From assembly GCF_029227915.1 (NCBI RefSeq), contig NC_079888.1:9469001-9533000 (forward strand): a stretch of DNA of 64,000 bases. Reading direction: 5' to 3'. The stretch comes from Hydractinia symbiolongicarpus (Eukaryota > Cnidaria > Hydrozoa > Anthoathecata > Hydractiniidae). The notes under the pieces are model-generated. The model saw only the letters and a program-made list of their open reading frames with translations, did not search any database and was not told the origin of the DNA. Positions 50,901-61,700 of this stretch are shown one piece after another (position 1 is the first letter of the stretch; each line of letters starts with the position of its first letter). Position numbers and translations under genes: made by a program.

Positions 50901-53030
50901 CCAGCAAAAAATGTTTTGCAATGTAATAAATTAAGAGCGAAATTTAAATTTAAAAATTAATTTTATTTTGGCATGACCTTTAAAAAAATTTATTTTGCTA
51001 CCCATACTACTAAACACGTATGAGTTTGTTCTGTTCATTGTCAAGTCTTCTGTCTAATTTAACACGTATCAGTGACACATATGCTGCTTGTAATGCGTCT
51101 TTTTTCAAAAATAAAGCTGTTTAGGGGAGTTGATACATATATAACAAAATAGAAACAAAAAGAAATATAACAAAATAGAAAGTGGTTGTATAAAGGAGAT
51201 AAATAAGTGTACAACTAACTGAAGCCCGAAAAAGTCATTTATTATTTTTGTGTTATTAAGGACAAGTTTATTATGAAGGTTCAATTGCAAGGAAGTGCAA
51301 AAAGTTTTTTCGCAGTTTTTTACAGAGAAACCACATAACCACGGACATCAGATAGAATATATTTTAGGGAATACTTAAAGTTTTCTGTTGTATTCATTTT
51401 AATTTCTTTATTTTTTGAAAACACAATGAAAAATTCAATATTTTGCGAACAATGCAAAACCTGAGTGGAATAATTTGAGGATTTTAAATTTTTAAATATT
51501 TTACTTACTTTTATACACAGATTAAATTAAGCTGGCAAAAATCACAAAAAAGACTTATTGTTACTATTGTTTTGTAGGAAACATCACGACTTATATCAGA
51601 ACCTGTAGCTGGTATAACTGCACTTCCTGATGAGCATAATGGTAGATATTTTCATGTTACAATAGCTGGACCTAAAGATGTAAGTTGTTATGGGGTAAAA
51701 ATATACTTGTACTTTATAACATGAAATATAATCACATTTAATATACCTTTACAATTGCAAACAGAAAATTAACAGATCGAGTGGGAGAGAGGTATATGAC
51801 CTGTTTTGGTCCTGATCGATCTGTTGCCTGACATTGCCATTGTGGATACATTATGTGGGATACTGTTAAGTGCTAAATTAAATTAAATTTGCGTTGGTGG
51901 TTGATCGTTTTAAGATCTCTGTAGAATAGGACTTCCCATTTTGTAATTATTCACATAAGAAAATAAGTTTTTGCGATCAATTAACTTGTATATATGTGTT
52001 TTAAAAGTGTCGATGTTTTTCCATTTTAGTCTCCCTTCGAAGGAGGTACATTCACGTTAGAGTTATTTCTTCCTGAGGAATATCCAATGGCTGCACCGAA
52101 AGTGCGCTTTATGACGAAAATATACCATCCGAATGTTGATAAGCTAGGAAGAATTTGTTTGGATATATTAAAAGGTATGATCTTTATTTTCCGGAGGAGA
52201 CGTCTCATCTCTTAACTTCCTCAGTCAGCCAGAAATATCCAAAATATATTCCATGCTAGTCCCATTAACAGGTTAAGGTCAATTGAATGCTTCTTAAGAA
52301 GGTCGGGTACCGTATGCTTTGACAATTTTTGTTTTATAACAGACTGTTGAAATGAAGATGTTTGATGCATTTGTTAGTATTTTACACATATGTTCGTTTA
52401 CTACTACTAAATATTTATAAAAATATTTGTAATAACTTCACGGGTGCTTGATATCTTGTAGATAAATGGAGTCCAGCACTTCAAATAAGAACCGTTCTAC
52501 TGTCCATTCAAGCTTTATTAAGTGCACCAAACCCGGACGATCCACTGGCCAATGATGTGGCTGAAAAGTGGAAGGCTAACGAAGAGCAAGCGATCGAAAC
52601 CGGTAAATATGATTTTATTAAACCATGACAACACATGTTTTGATCATCTGTATATTTGTGGAAATTCCTATGGCACATCCTCACCCCTTCTGTGAGAGTT
52701 CTTTCAAACAATAAGTTTGTTTTTTTAAGAAAAGCATTTATAAGAATCCTTAAATTTTGGCATTTTCTAAGCATATGCTAAGCATTATGTGAATCCTTAG
52801 AAAATGTTTTCAAGTGTTAATAGGGTTTTTTTGTGAGCAGTTTTTCTTTTTATTCTCTATGTCTGAATTAACCTAGTGAGATTTAAGTTGTAATTACTGA
52901 TTGTTAAAATTCAAATTTAATCCTCATTTTGAAATTTTGATTGCTTAAAAAAATGTACAGTGCAAATGTTAGTTCTTTATTTTGAATCTTAGCTCGTGCA
53001 TGGACAAGGTTATACGCTTCAAAATCCTGA
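47923..53030 (+). CDS. UBE2N: Ubiquitin-conjugating enzyme E2 N (Ubc13), five exons
   Basis: Exons 47923-47952, 51578-51679, 52030-52174, 52462-52602 and 52993-53030 join in phase to 151 residues; the family is 152. With a Uev partner (UBE2V) this E2 builds Lys63-linked ubiquitin chains for DNA-damage tolerance and immune-type signalling. The UBC fold is complete: N-terminal helix starting [10 protein letters not shown], the HPN motif (residues 77-79), active-site Cys87 in GRICLDIL, and Met64 in the E2-specific EYPMAAP loop used for RING contact. The C-terminus ends [12 protein letters not shown]. All introns are GT-AG. The first exon holds only ten codons and is separated by a 3.6-kb intron that carries several transposon copies. 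Conservation is high enough that the call is practically certain. Confidence 0.97.
48531..49311. mobile_element. 781-bp non-autonomous DNA transposon with 5-bp target duplication
   Basis: Left end CAGTACGGGATCTTTCCCC and right end GGGGAAAGATCCTGTACTG form an inverted repeat with one mismatch that continues, more loosely, for about 35 bp. Both sides carry CCAGT (48526-48530 and 49312-49316), a 5-bp target duplication. Subterminal cgatcgagtgag/cgattgag motifs recur several times near both ends and probably served as transposase sites. There is no coding capacity. Superfamily is open; a hAT-type element with short duplications is one candidate. It lies in intron 1 of UBE2N. Confidence 0.88.
48732..48753. 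repeat. (AAT)n microsatellite
   Basis: About seven taa/aat units within the 781-bp transposon. Confidence 0.9.
49387..49409. repeat. (TA)n microsatellite
   Basis: Uninterrupted ta dinucleotides in UBE2N intron 1, shortly after the transposon. Confidence 0.9.
50140..50760. repeat. TTTCGCG-rich dispersed repeats in UBE2N intron 1
   Basis: Two related blocks, 50145-50215 (ccacgaatcgaggcttctcaaaaatttcgcgagaa) and 50635-50760 (gcgaatagaggctttttaaaaatttcgctagaa), in direct orientation. Between them, 50235-50305 carries a CCAGGG/ACCCTGG inverted pair related to the CCAGGG family. Confidence 0.55.
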
Positions 53031-53985
53031 ATGACTGTTTTTTGTATCGAAGAGATGTTTTATGTTCCGATGAGATCTGCACAACTAAAAGAAGTGGATG
53101 CTCGCATGAAGAATTGTACCAAAAACATATTTACTCAAACCATTTTAACTGCATCATTTATTAAGATGTAACTTTAATAGCTTTAAAAGCACATTCCCCT
53201 TTGTTTGATGTTCTTTTCGCAAACAGTGGCCTCCCAAATGTTTATCTGTTCCTTCTTGTCGTTATTTTTGATTTTTTTTACTTGAATTCTGAAAAATGTT
53301 TTTATTCTTACGAAGTGTTTGCAGTTTGACTAACTTGTAAAAAAATCTAAGCAAACTTTGCTACTTAAATTTTTGGTCCTGTTGTCCATAAATATTTAGT
53401 AATATTTTTTTTAATATCGGTGTCATTGTACACGTAATTACTAGAAAAATGATATGTAGCTGATGTAAAATATTTGTTATCATCCCAGTTAGAAGACTCC
53501 CCGTTTTGTAATTTGTTATATTCATCCAGGATGGCCTAAATTAAAACATGAACTTTAAATTTTAGAAACCATCTTATTACCGATTTTAAGTTCACAAATC
53601 GCAATTTGAACCCAGTTACGACCTCGGAATCGTTGTCAGTTTGTCCCGCTTTTAAATCCCTAGATGGTTGCTGTATCGTATTTCCATGCTTTTTAAATCG
53701 CACATTCAGAGTAGTGTGCTATGTTGGTTTACCCTTTCGTCGCGACGTCGGTGTTCAGGAAAGTTCTAAATGTTATTTCGTTACGTGTGATTTTAAACCG
53801 ACCGCAGTTTCTTGCTCAAATTTCAGACGCGGCTGGTTTGCGCTTATAGCAACGCTCTATTTGACATTTTAGCTTTACTTTAGTGCGTTTTTTAGAGATT
53901 TAAGCCCACAAAAGTTTTCTCTAAATATGTTTACCGTTTCCTTTGGGATATAAAACAGTTTTTCCCGGATATCAATATATATAAA
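53031..53985. other. Gene-free interval after UBE2N
   Basis: UBE2N 3' region followed by a CpG-containing stretch (53600-53850) that is open on the plus strand for 88 codons but has no recognisable protein. A TATA-like gatataaaac at 53947-53956 precedes the candidate first exon at 53986. Confidence 0.35.
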
Positions 53986-54027
53986 ATGGATGATGATAGC
54001 TTTAGGTCTTACGAAAGTAGGTTAAAG
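53986..54027 (+). CDS. Candidate first coding exon (14 codons), possibly of the TRPC gene
   Basis: ATG at 53986, about 30 bases after a TATA-like gatataaaac, opens a short acidic frame (MDDDSFRSYESRLK) that meets a donor gtaaaa in phase 0. It is the only such start-plus-donor found between UBE2N and the TRPC exons, on the right strand. It does not join directly to the exon at 58759, which needs one leading base; a further exon would be required. It could instead be chance. Confidence 0.3.
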
Positions 54028-54984
54028 GTAAAACAACCCATGATAATGCTTTACTTTATTACATGAATATAACGCAGTACATTAATTAATTAAAAAATAG
54101 TCAAGATTACGCAAAGATCTCGATCAAGAAAGATTTGGCGTAACAGGATCATGGGTTCGATCATTGTATAATTTTCCCATTTTCCGTTGCGCAGTCTTTA
54201 TATCTAGATCAGTAATTATTAAGTCTCTTTGGGCTGAAGTGAGATCTTGATATCTTCGAGAAATTACTAATAAAATTCTGAAATATGACATTCCAGACGA
54301 GCTCGTTATAATGTTGATCAAACGTCGTCGAAGTTTGTCGCTACCGACAGCATAACAATGGCTGCTAAAGGGGAAAAGCATATTTCGCGTGCTAAGGCTA
54401 CTGATAAAAAAGGCTATAACTTCGACACTTTGTGAGTCGCTTGACGGTTGCATCCTACCATTTTAGCTCATTTTTACCGGGAAAAGGGAAAGATCTTTAA
54501 AAAACTTCACTTTTACTGATAGGAACACCTTAGCTTTCAATGAGACAAATTGGAGTAATTAGACCGAAACTATTTGTTTAATAGAGGATTTCGGTTCCAT
54601 ACAATGGAAAGATAAAAGGAGAAAAGGCTTTGCGACACTCAAAATAGACTTCTAGTGTGGGACCCTTTTAAAGCCCAATAAACATTTTGGCAAGTTATAG
54701 TGTAGAATCTGCAATAATTTCAAAAAACATGACTCACTGCAGCCGTTACACTTAACAACAAATGCGCCCTTTAAAAAGTATGAAAAACGGATTTTCAGTA
54801 AATATTTTGGGTCTTGTATTATGGAAGCTCAAAATTGAGACGTCACGACTTCAAAGCCGCGCTATGTTAAAGTAATGACAGATATGTATCAATATCTTAA
54901 ATCCGGAAAGGAAAAAGAGATTATTAAGGCGGGATAAAAGGTAAAAGGAATCACAGATATTTCGAGAAGCAAATACAATATTCT

Positions 54985-55607
54985 CTCTAAATAGCGGACG
55001 CCGTTGGTGCATGAACAAAGTGTCCGCTAATTAGAGGTGTCCGCCTATTGGAAAGTTTCGCAATGTAAGCTCAAAATTTGAAGAAAAGCGATTTCGTATA
55101 CGAAATGTGTAACTTAAAAAATTAGCGGGTATTGTGCTGGACTGAGACCCCCAAAAAAGAAGAAAACAACTAAATTGAACGTAATAAATATAACTTTTGT
55201 TGAAAATAACAAACAAATATCAACATCATAAAATCAATTAGATTAACGAAAATATTTTCTAAACAAATTTTACTTGAAGAAAAACTTTGTTGTTTTAAGT
55301 TTTTGACTCAAACATCATTAAGTAAGGATAAATAAGTTCTTTCTTCTATATTGTAATCTTTCAAGTTTATTAATCTACCAATCATGGTCAGCGTTTTATG
55401 CATGGTGATCTTCTCTTCAACGTCATCATTTTCAAATTCGTTATCACTCTCATGAGATAAAACCTCTTCTACATGAACTCCAGATTTTTTACAAAACGAA
55501 AGCATTGTTAAACACATGCCACAAAGCATATCAAAAAGTTTAATAACCAAGCTACACATAGAGTTGCATTTATCAAATACCCTTTTATTGAATGGAAAAA
55601 GGGCCAC
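54985..55607 (-). mobile_element. Tigger/pogo-like remnant with a possible transposase C-terminus
   Basis: 54990-55060 reads ctctaaatagcggacgcc...gtgtccgctaattagaggtgtccgcc, the repeated 'GTGTCCGC..TTAGAGG' pattern common at Tigger ends. About 250 bases inward on the minus strand, 55607-55308 is a 99-residue frame with an acidic stretch (ESDNEFENDDVEEK) and a short terminal helix, a layout seen at the C-terminus of pogo-type transposases. The catalytic part is missing and the protein match is by layout only. Confidence 0.4.
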
Positions 55608-56757
55608 AGCTTGCTAGCTGGCTTTATGGGCTAATTAATAGCTTTTTCAGGTATATTCAGAAGATCCAAAACGCACTGAAATTAATTTTTAACTGTTGTC
55701 TTTTGCAGAGCAAGATTCACCAATTTGTATTTAAATTTCTTAACATGAATTTATTTTTATCTTTGTGAACAGGGAGAGCGGTAAAATCTTACTTTGAAAC
55801 TGGAACAAAATCAACAAAAAGTTATCTACCTCAAATATCTTACCTTCTGCTGTTAGGCAGATTTTCAATGAATTTTGTCTAGACAAAAATGCTTAGAAAT
55901 ATAGTATGTTACATGCAAAAATATATAAAAAGATATAGAGCAGATGTTGTTGCAAGAACTTTGTAGCAAGAGCTAACCCGGTTCTAATATATTCAATGTA
56001 TTTTTAAACAACCACGTATTTGAAAAAACATTGTACTGGTAACATGGATTCATAACCTACTTCAGCCTTGTATTTGCCAAATAAAAATTGAAAATGTTGA
56101 TAACCTCTGTAATATTAATAGCTGCTGTTTGTTGTCAAGCCGAAAAGTAGCTTTGAGTAGTGATGAGCTAATTCTTGTGGATTTTTCCCGACGATTATAA
56201 TCTATAACTTGCATATATTTGCCTAGGCTGTTGTTTTAATAAATATAACCTTGATGGAATCAATTTTAGCGAGAATTTAATTTTAAAGAATTAAAGTTTC
56301 CGTGAATGGCATTAAAATTTCCGCGAATGGCAAGGACCTGGAAATTTCTTTTGAAATAACAATCAAAATGCTTAAGTAAAAGAAGTTGGTTAAATTACCT
56401 GCAGGTGTTTTCTAAGTGCGTTTAAGACGAAATGGAAAAATGTTATATTAAAATGTTATATTACTTTCAATCGAACACAGGTGTCTTCCAATGTAAAGTT
56501 GCAGAAACCAAAAAACACGCAATTCACAATCAATCTTTAATTAACGTTTCAATCCTACAACCTTGGAGGAAAAATTACGTATTCTTTCTCCCAAGCTACA
56601 ACATCAGATATCATTTTTCTTGATTAAGGTATTTTTCTAAATATTCTGTGAAAAAATGCATTTAATTGTCTTTACCTGTTTTTACTAGAATCAATGCTTT
56701 TCAATTTTGACGTTCTTCAATGTGCCCTTAACATAAAAATTATCTCTGTTATTATTA

Positions 56758-57090
56758 TATACTCGTTATTTAATATATAGTAGTTATTTAAAGTATCCAC
56801 TTAAAAAATTATTGTGCTTTATAACAGAACTATTTACTGTTAATTTCATTAAAATTAGAAATAAACGTTTGAAACGAAATCGACAACAACAATAACAGTG
56901 TTTAATTGCCCGTGAATTTGCCCGTGTATTAATTATTCAGAACAATTTTTTTTTATCGCGTGATTTCTTGTAGCCGTTTTCTAATGTAAACAAAGATTTT
57001 ATAAAATACAAAACATGGTCTTAGAGGATATTTTATAGGTGGTTTTTAAGAAAACTTTAGAAAATATATTCGACTTTGCCTGTCACAGTT
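56758..57090 (+). repeat. Degenerate CCCGTGGAAAAATCCAC-family copy
   Basis: Shares with copy A (16683) attattgtgctt(c)ttata, aaacgtttgaaacgaaatcgac, aacaacaataaca, attgcccgtgaattt, and the near-terminal gactttgcctgtcacag. The hallmark ggaaaaatccac is reduced to gtatccactt. Confidence 0.5.
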
Positions 57091-58758
57091 TTCGTGTTAA
57101 CCATTACAGATAAACATAACGCGGGTTCGGTTAAAGATTGGCGAATGGATGCTACCACAATGAATTTTTGCTAAGAACAACGTTTGAAAAAAAGAATGTC
57201 GCAAAAGATGGAAATGACAACATTTAGCGAGAACTTATTTTCATGGAAAAACACAGTGGCAATTAAAGCATTTCGCAAAAAGCCGAAAAATTCGCAAAAT
57301 CGCGAAATTCAGTTCTCGCGAATATTTATTCCCTTAACGTAGTGTCCATAATGAGAACTAGATTTAATACAAAAGTTTGCGAAACCCTTATTTCAGCAAT
57401 TTTTAAGAACTTGAAATGCGTCTTACATATAATGTCATGTTTGACAAAAACCTCCTGAATTGAATGTGTAAGTCACCCGAGTGAACGACGAAAACATGAT
57501 CTATAATAACAATCTTTTATACATTTGTTGCTTATCTTTATTGGTTGATTACATGACACTGCAATCAATTGGGGCCTAAGCAATGATAATTGCCCAAATG
57601 TGATGAAATATAGATGAGTTGTGACATAATGTTGTGATTTTGCGTGTAGAACAATGAACATGCGCATACATGCATGCAAATATATAAACAACAGACCACA
57701 AAGGGTTAATTAAAAACATAGGGTACCCAATTGGGGTATGCATTTTGATTATCGAAGCGTATATTCTTTTAATATTCATCACAGATTCAAATTTACTTTA
57801 ATACAAAGGCTCTTAACTTGTTTAGTATACCGAATTTTTTTCTTACGGCAAACTGGCAATAACAAGTTAAAATTTTGTTTGCCAATAGCTTGCTAATTCA
57901 AATACAAGTTTTTCTGTTGTTGTCTTTGTTTCAATACTGACATATTTTTTAACAAAATGAACTTAAAAAAACATCAAAATCATTGGTTTTCTTTCGTGTC
58001 AGCTTGCAATGCGCATGTTTTGGTTTTTTAAACTCGGAACTGGTTCGGCAAGTAATATTACATGAACTGAGTCAACCAACATAATCAACTCGTGCTGGGT
58101 TAAGAAAACGAGCCAGCTCACCTAGGCGGCTAGCCTGCTTTATATAATGTAAAATAAATTTTATGTTGCTTATAATCTGTCTTTATGTCAAGCTGTTAAT
58201 GTTATCTTGACGAGCAAAACAGGTTAACCCGTCTCATATAATATTGATCTAAAGCTCGTTTTGCTAATACCTCAGCCTAAACGTACGCAAGTTATGTTGT
58301 GATAAAAACGCAAACTTGAGTTAGAATTAATTAGGGTAGATAGATGAATATATATTGATTTTGTTGTGAACATGTTCGTCGCAACGTGAATTTCAAAGAG
58401 GTTTAAACATTTCTTTGTCCTATGAAGAAAATTCCATCTGTAAATAAAAACAAAATTAACTAAAAATTCTATATTTTAAGTAAGTTTTCCTGCATAAATA
58501 GGAAAGGTTAGAATATCTCAAGCATTTGATAAGATTTAAAAGAAACGAAATGTAATGAAAACCCGACATTACAAAACCATAAGAAATGAATCAATCCATC
58601 TGCCTTTTTACACACACGCGAATGTAAAAAAACATGTTAGTTTCCTATTCAGGAATTGGATTTAATTAAAAGTTTACATAGCTCACAAGAAAATATATAT
58701 ACGTGATTAAATTTTGTTTTTCACAATTATTTTTAGTCTTCTTTTTATTTTACTTTAG

Positions 58759-61700
58759 CAGATGGTTCTTACAGAAAGTTAAATAAAGAATATTCCAAGC
58801 TAGCAAATATCGAGAGACAAAAAGGTTAAATATTTTAACTTTCTTTTTTCTAAGTTTTAATGTGTTTTTTTTACTTCACTGAGATAATTTTTTTAAATAA
58901 TGTTGAGTGATTTGCGATTAAATGAGTTCTCTTTTAGCTGTTATGAAAGAACATTTCAAACGTTCTGAAACAGAGCATATTTCTTTATTAAAATTTGATG
59001 TATCATTCACAACACGTCTTTGTAATTTTTTAATTTATTTTCGTTACGTTTATTATATATAAGAATGTGTTATATATACATACACAGTTTTTTATGAAAA
59101 TAATAAAAATCAGAACAGGCTGAAATGTTCTTGAATTTTATCAATTTTCGTGCTGGAATTATTCTGAACACATTCTTATACAAGTGTATTGTACATGTGC
59201 ATGAAGTCATTGCAAACTTGTTAGAAGATCTGGACACAAATATTGACATGGTAAATACAGAAGGCAACATGTTTAATGTTGATGTTTCTATAGCCTAGAT
59301 ATGCAGTTAGAAACACAAAAAAGCTTGATAATAATAATTCGTCCGTCCGTCCGTCCGTCCGTCTGTCCGTCTGTCTGTCTGTCTGTCTGTCTGTCACGCA
59401 AAATGGTAGCTTAGCTGCGCAGGTAGCGAGACGCACGCAATGCGGTATAAAAAGGACGGGCGAACCCGTGGATTTTTCCACGTGCTAACGACTAGTAGTA
59501 GAAAAATGTATTAATGTTTTTTTTAGACAACTAAATATAATGACGGCTGATATAACGACGATTAAAACTGAAATTGATTTTTTGTTATGTGAAGCCGTCC
59601 ATCGGGATTGTTACGATGCTGTATCTCTACTACTTGATTTCATAACAGGTAAAGACGACAGTAACCAGTTAACTGAAACAAACTGCAACCAGTGTAGTGT
59701 GCTAACTGGAACAGACAGAAATAAAGTTTTTGTAAAAAGTGAATTCTGTGATTTTCAAGAACATGCAGTAAGCAAAGCGTTGATAAATTCCGCGCAACAT
59801 GGCAACTTTCAAATTTTAAAATTATTTTTATCAAATGGCTTTGGTATTTCAGAACCGCATGATTTTGGCTGTCTTTGTTCCGTGTGCTCAGTTGATAGGT
59901 TGGGACAATCAAAACGACGTATAGAACATTTAAAAGCATTGTCCAACCCTGTTTGGATCGGCCTAACATCCACTGATCCCTTCCTGACGGCTTTTAAAAT
60001 CTACAAAAAATGCAAAACATTGGGGAGGCAAGAGGATTGCTTTGAGAAGACCTATCACCAATTGAAAGATGACTGCCAAAGGTTTTGTTGTCAATTGCTT
60101 GACCAACTTGAATCGGAAAACGAAGTTATTTGTTTGATGAAATATGATGAAATAAGAGTAAAAGAAAATGGACATTTATCCTTCATAAAGTTGGCAATTG
60201 AGTATGAGCAGAAAGAGGTACGTACGACAGTGGTATCAGCACGATGCACAGAACTTACACTAAAAAATTGTTTCTTTAAAGAAGTACAATGCACTTTCTA
60301 ATGACTCTCTCACCCCTCACCCCCCACCTCATTCTTGTTAAATTCCAGTGACTCATAAAGAGACTTTTCCTCTGAACCAAATTCTCCCTAATCACCCGAA
60401 ATAGCTAAAAGTTAATTTAAAGGGTAAATTTTTGTGAAAAAAACTTTTTATGAGTTTTTCGCAAATCCGAAAAATGCTTAATTTAATCATATGATTCAAT
60501 CGAATTTCATGAAAAAGGCAGAAACGAAGTGAATTCGCGAGGTCAGATTTTTGCAAAACGAAATTTTTCTTGTCATATAATGTCCGTCTCCAATAATCTC
60601 TCCTACTTACATATTTAACGAAATTTTTCTTGTCATATAATGTCAGTCTCCAATAATCTTTCCTACTTACATATTCACATCGAAATCTAATTCCTTGATT
60701 TTCTTGGCAGTAGTTAATACTTACTGAATCTTCTTTATGTTCCATTTTTAGAGGATTATTGCTGATCATTATCATATCGGCCATTCTTCAAGAAAAAAAA
60801 TGTTTATAATATTATTGCCATAGAATATGAAACAAAATATAAATAGTTTCGTATAACCTAGACATATAATTCCTCTTCACTATTTACTACAAACTTGTTT
60901 CTACAACACAAATGTTTCCCTTTTATTTGTGGGGTCGCTGAAGTCAGTGAGGGTCGTTGGTGGGTCATTGGGGGTGGTTCGGGGTGGTTGGGTGACAATC
61001 CGTTACGATTTAGTATTATCCTGTATTATCAGCAACAATCTCAAAACATTAAGCAATTTGTCAGCAACAGCGTAGTCTTAACTGGAACTGTTGAAACGGT
61101 CATGAAACAACAACATAGTTGACATATCTTTTTCTAAAACTTATAAACAAATATAAAATTTGATTTTGATTAGCCTAGAAGCGAGAAAACACGTAACTTT
61201 AGTCTTCCAAGTAATTGTCAACAAATAACAAGTAGGCAGGAGTAACTAAAACTTTGAATGAGTTATAAAAAAGGTACCTTTTTGTACTTAACCATGCTTA
61301 CCACATGTAATGTAATTTATCCCTAGCTGTGTCGTGTAACTATTTTACAAATGTCACTTATAGTTGATGTTGTGTTCATCTTGAAAACTTACCCCAAAGT
61401 TTTAGGATAACTTTAAAATACAAAAAAGAAAGTTTTAAAAAGGATAGAGACTTACTACTCGTGATTGTGAGTTATTTTTAAAATGGCGCCCTTTAAAATG
61501 CTAATCAAACCGTCATTACAGTCTTTGAGACTCGTGATTGTGAGTTATTTTTAAAATGGCGCCCTTTAAAATGCTAATCAAACCGTCATTACAGTCTTTA
61601 ATTAAGATTTAAAAAAAATTAGGGGTAATAAACAATTTTCTCTCTACGCTAACGCTGCGCCATTCGATACAATAAACTATGGATATCCATTACAGTTGTG

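Larger units (their letters stand above)
54028..58758. other. Repeat-rich interval without confirmed genes
   Basis: Contains a Tigger-like end (about 54985-55060), a 99-residue minus-strand ORF that may be that element's transposase tail, TTTCGCG-related pieces (56270-56345, 57225-57330) and a degenerate CCCGTGGAAAAATCCAC-family copy (about 56758-57090). The remainder is AT-rich and unrecognised. Confidence 0.4.

Noticed and set aside
54124-54453. 109-codon minus-strand frame, and a tRNA B-box-like gggttcgatca at 54149
   Set aside because: No recognisable protein. No matching A box or cloverleaf could be formed around the B-box-like motif.
59221-59481. Minus-strand frame with a run of DRQT repeats
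   Set aside because: It is the translation of the (CCGT)n/(CTGT)n microsatellite in a mobile element.
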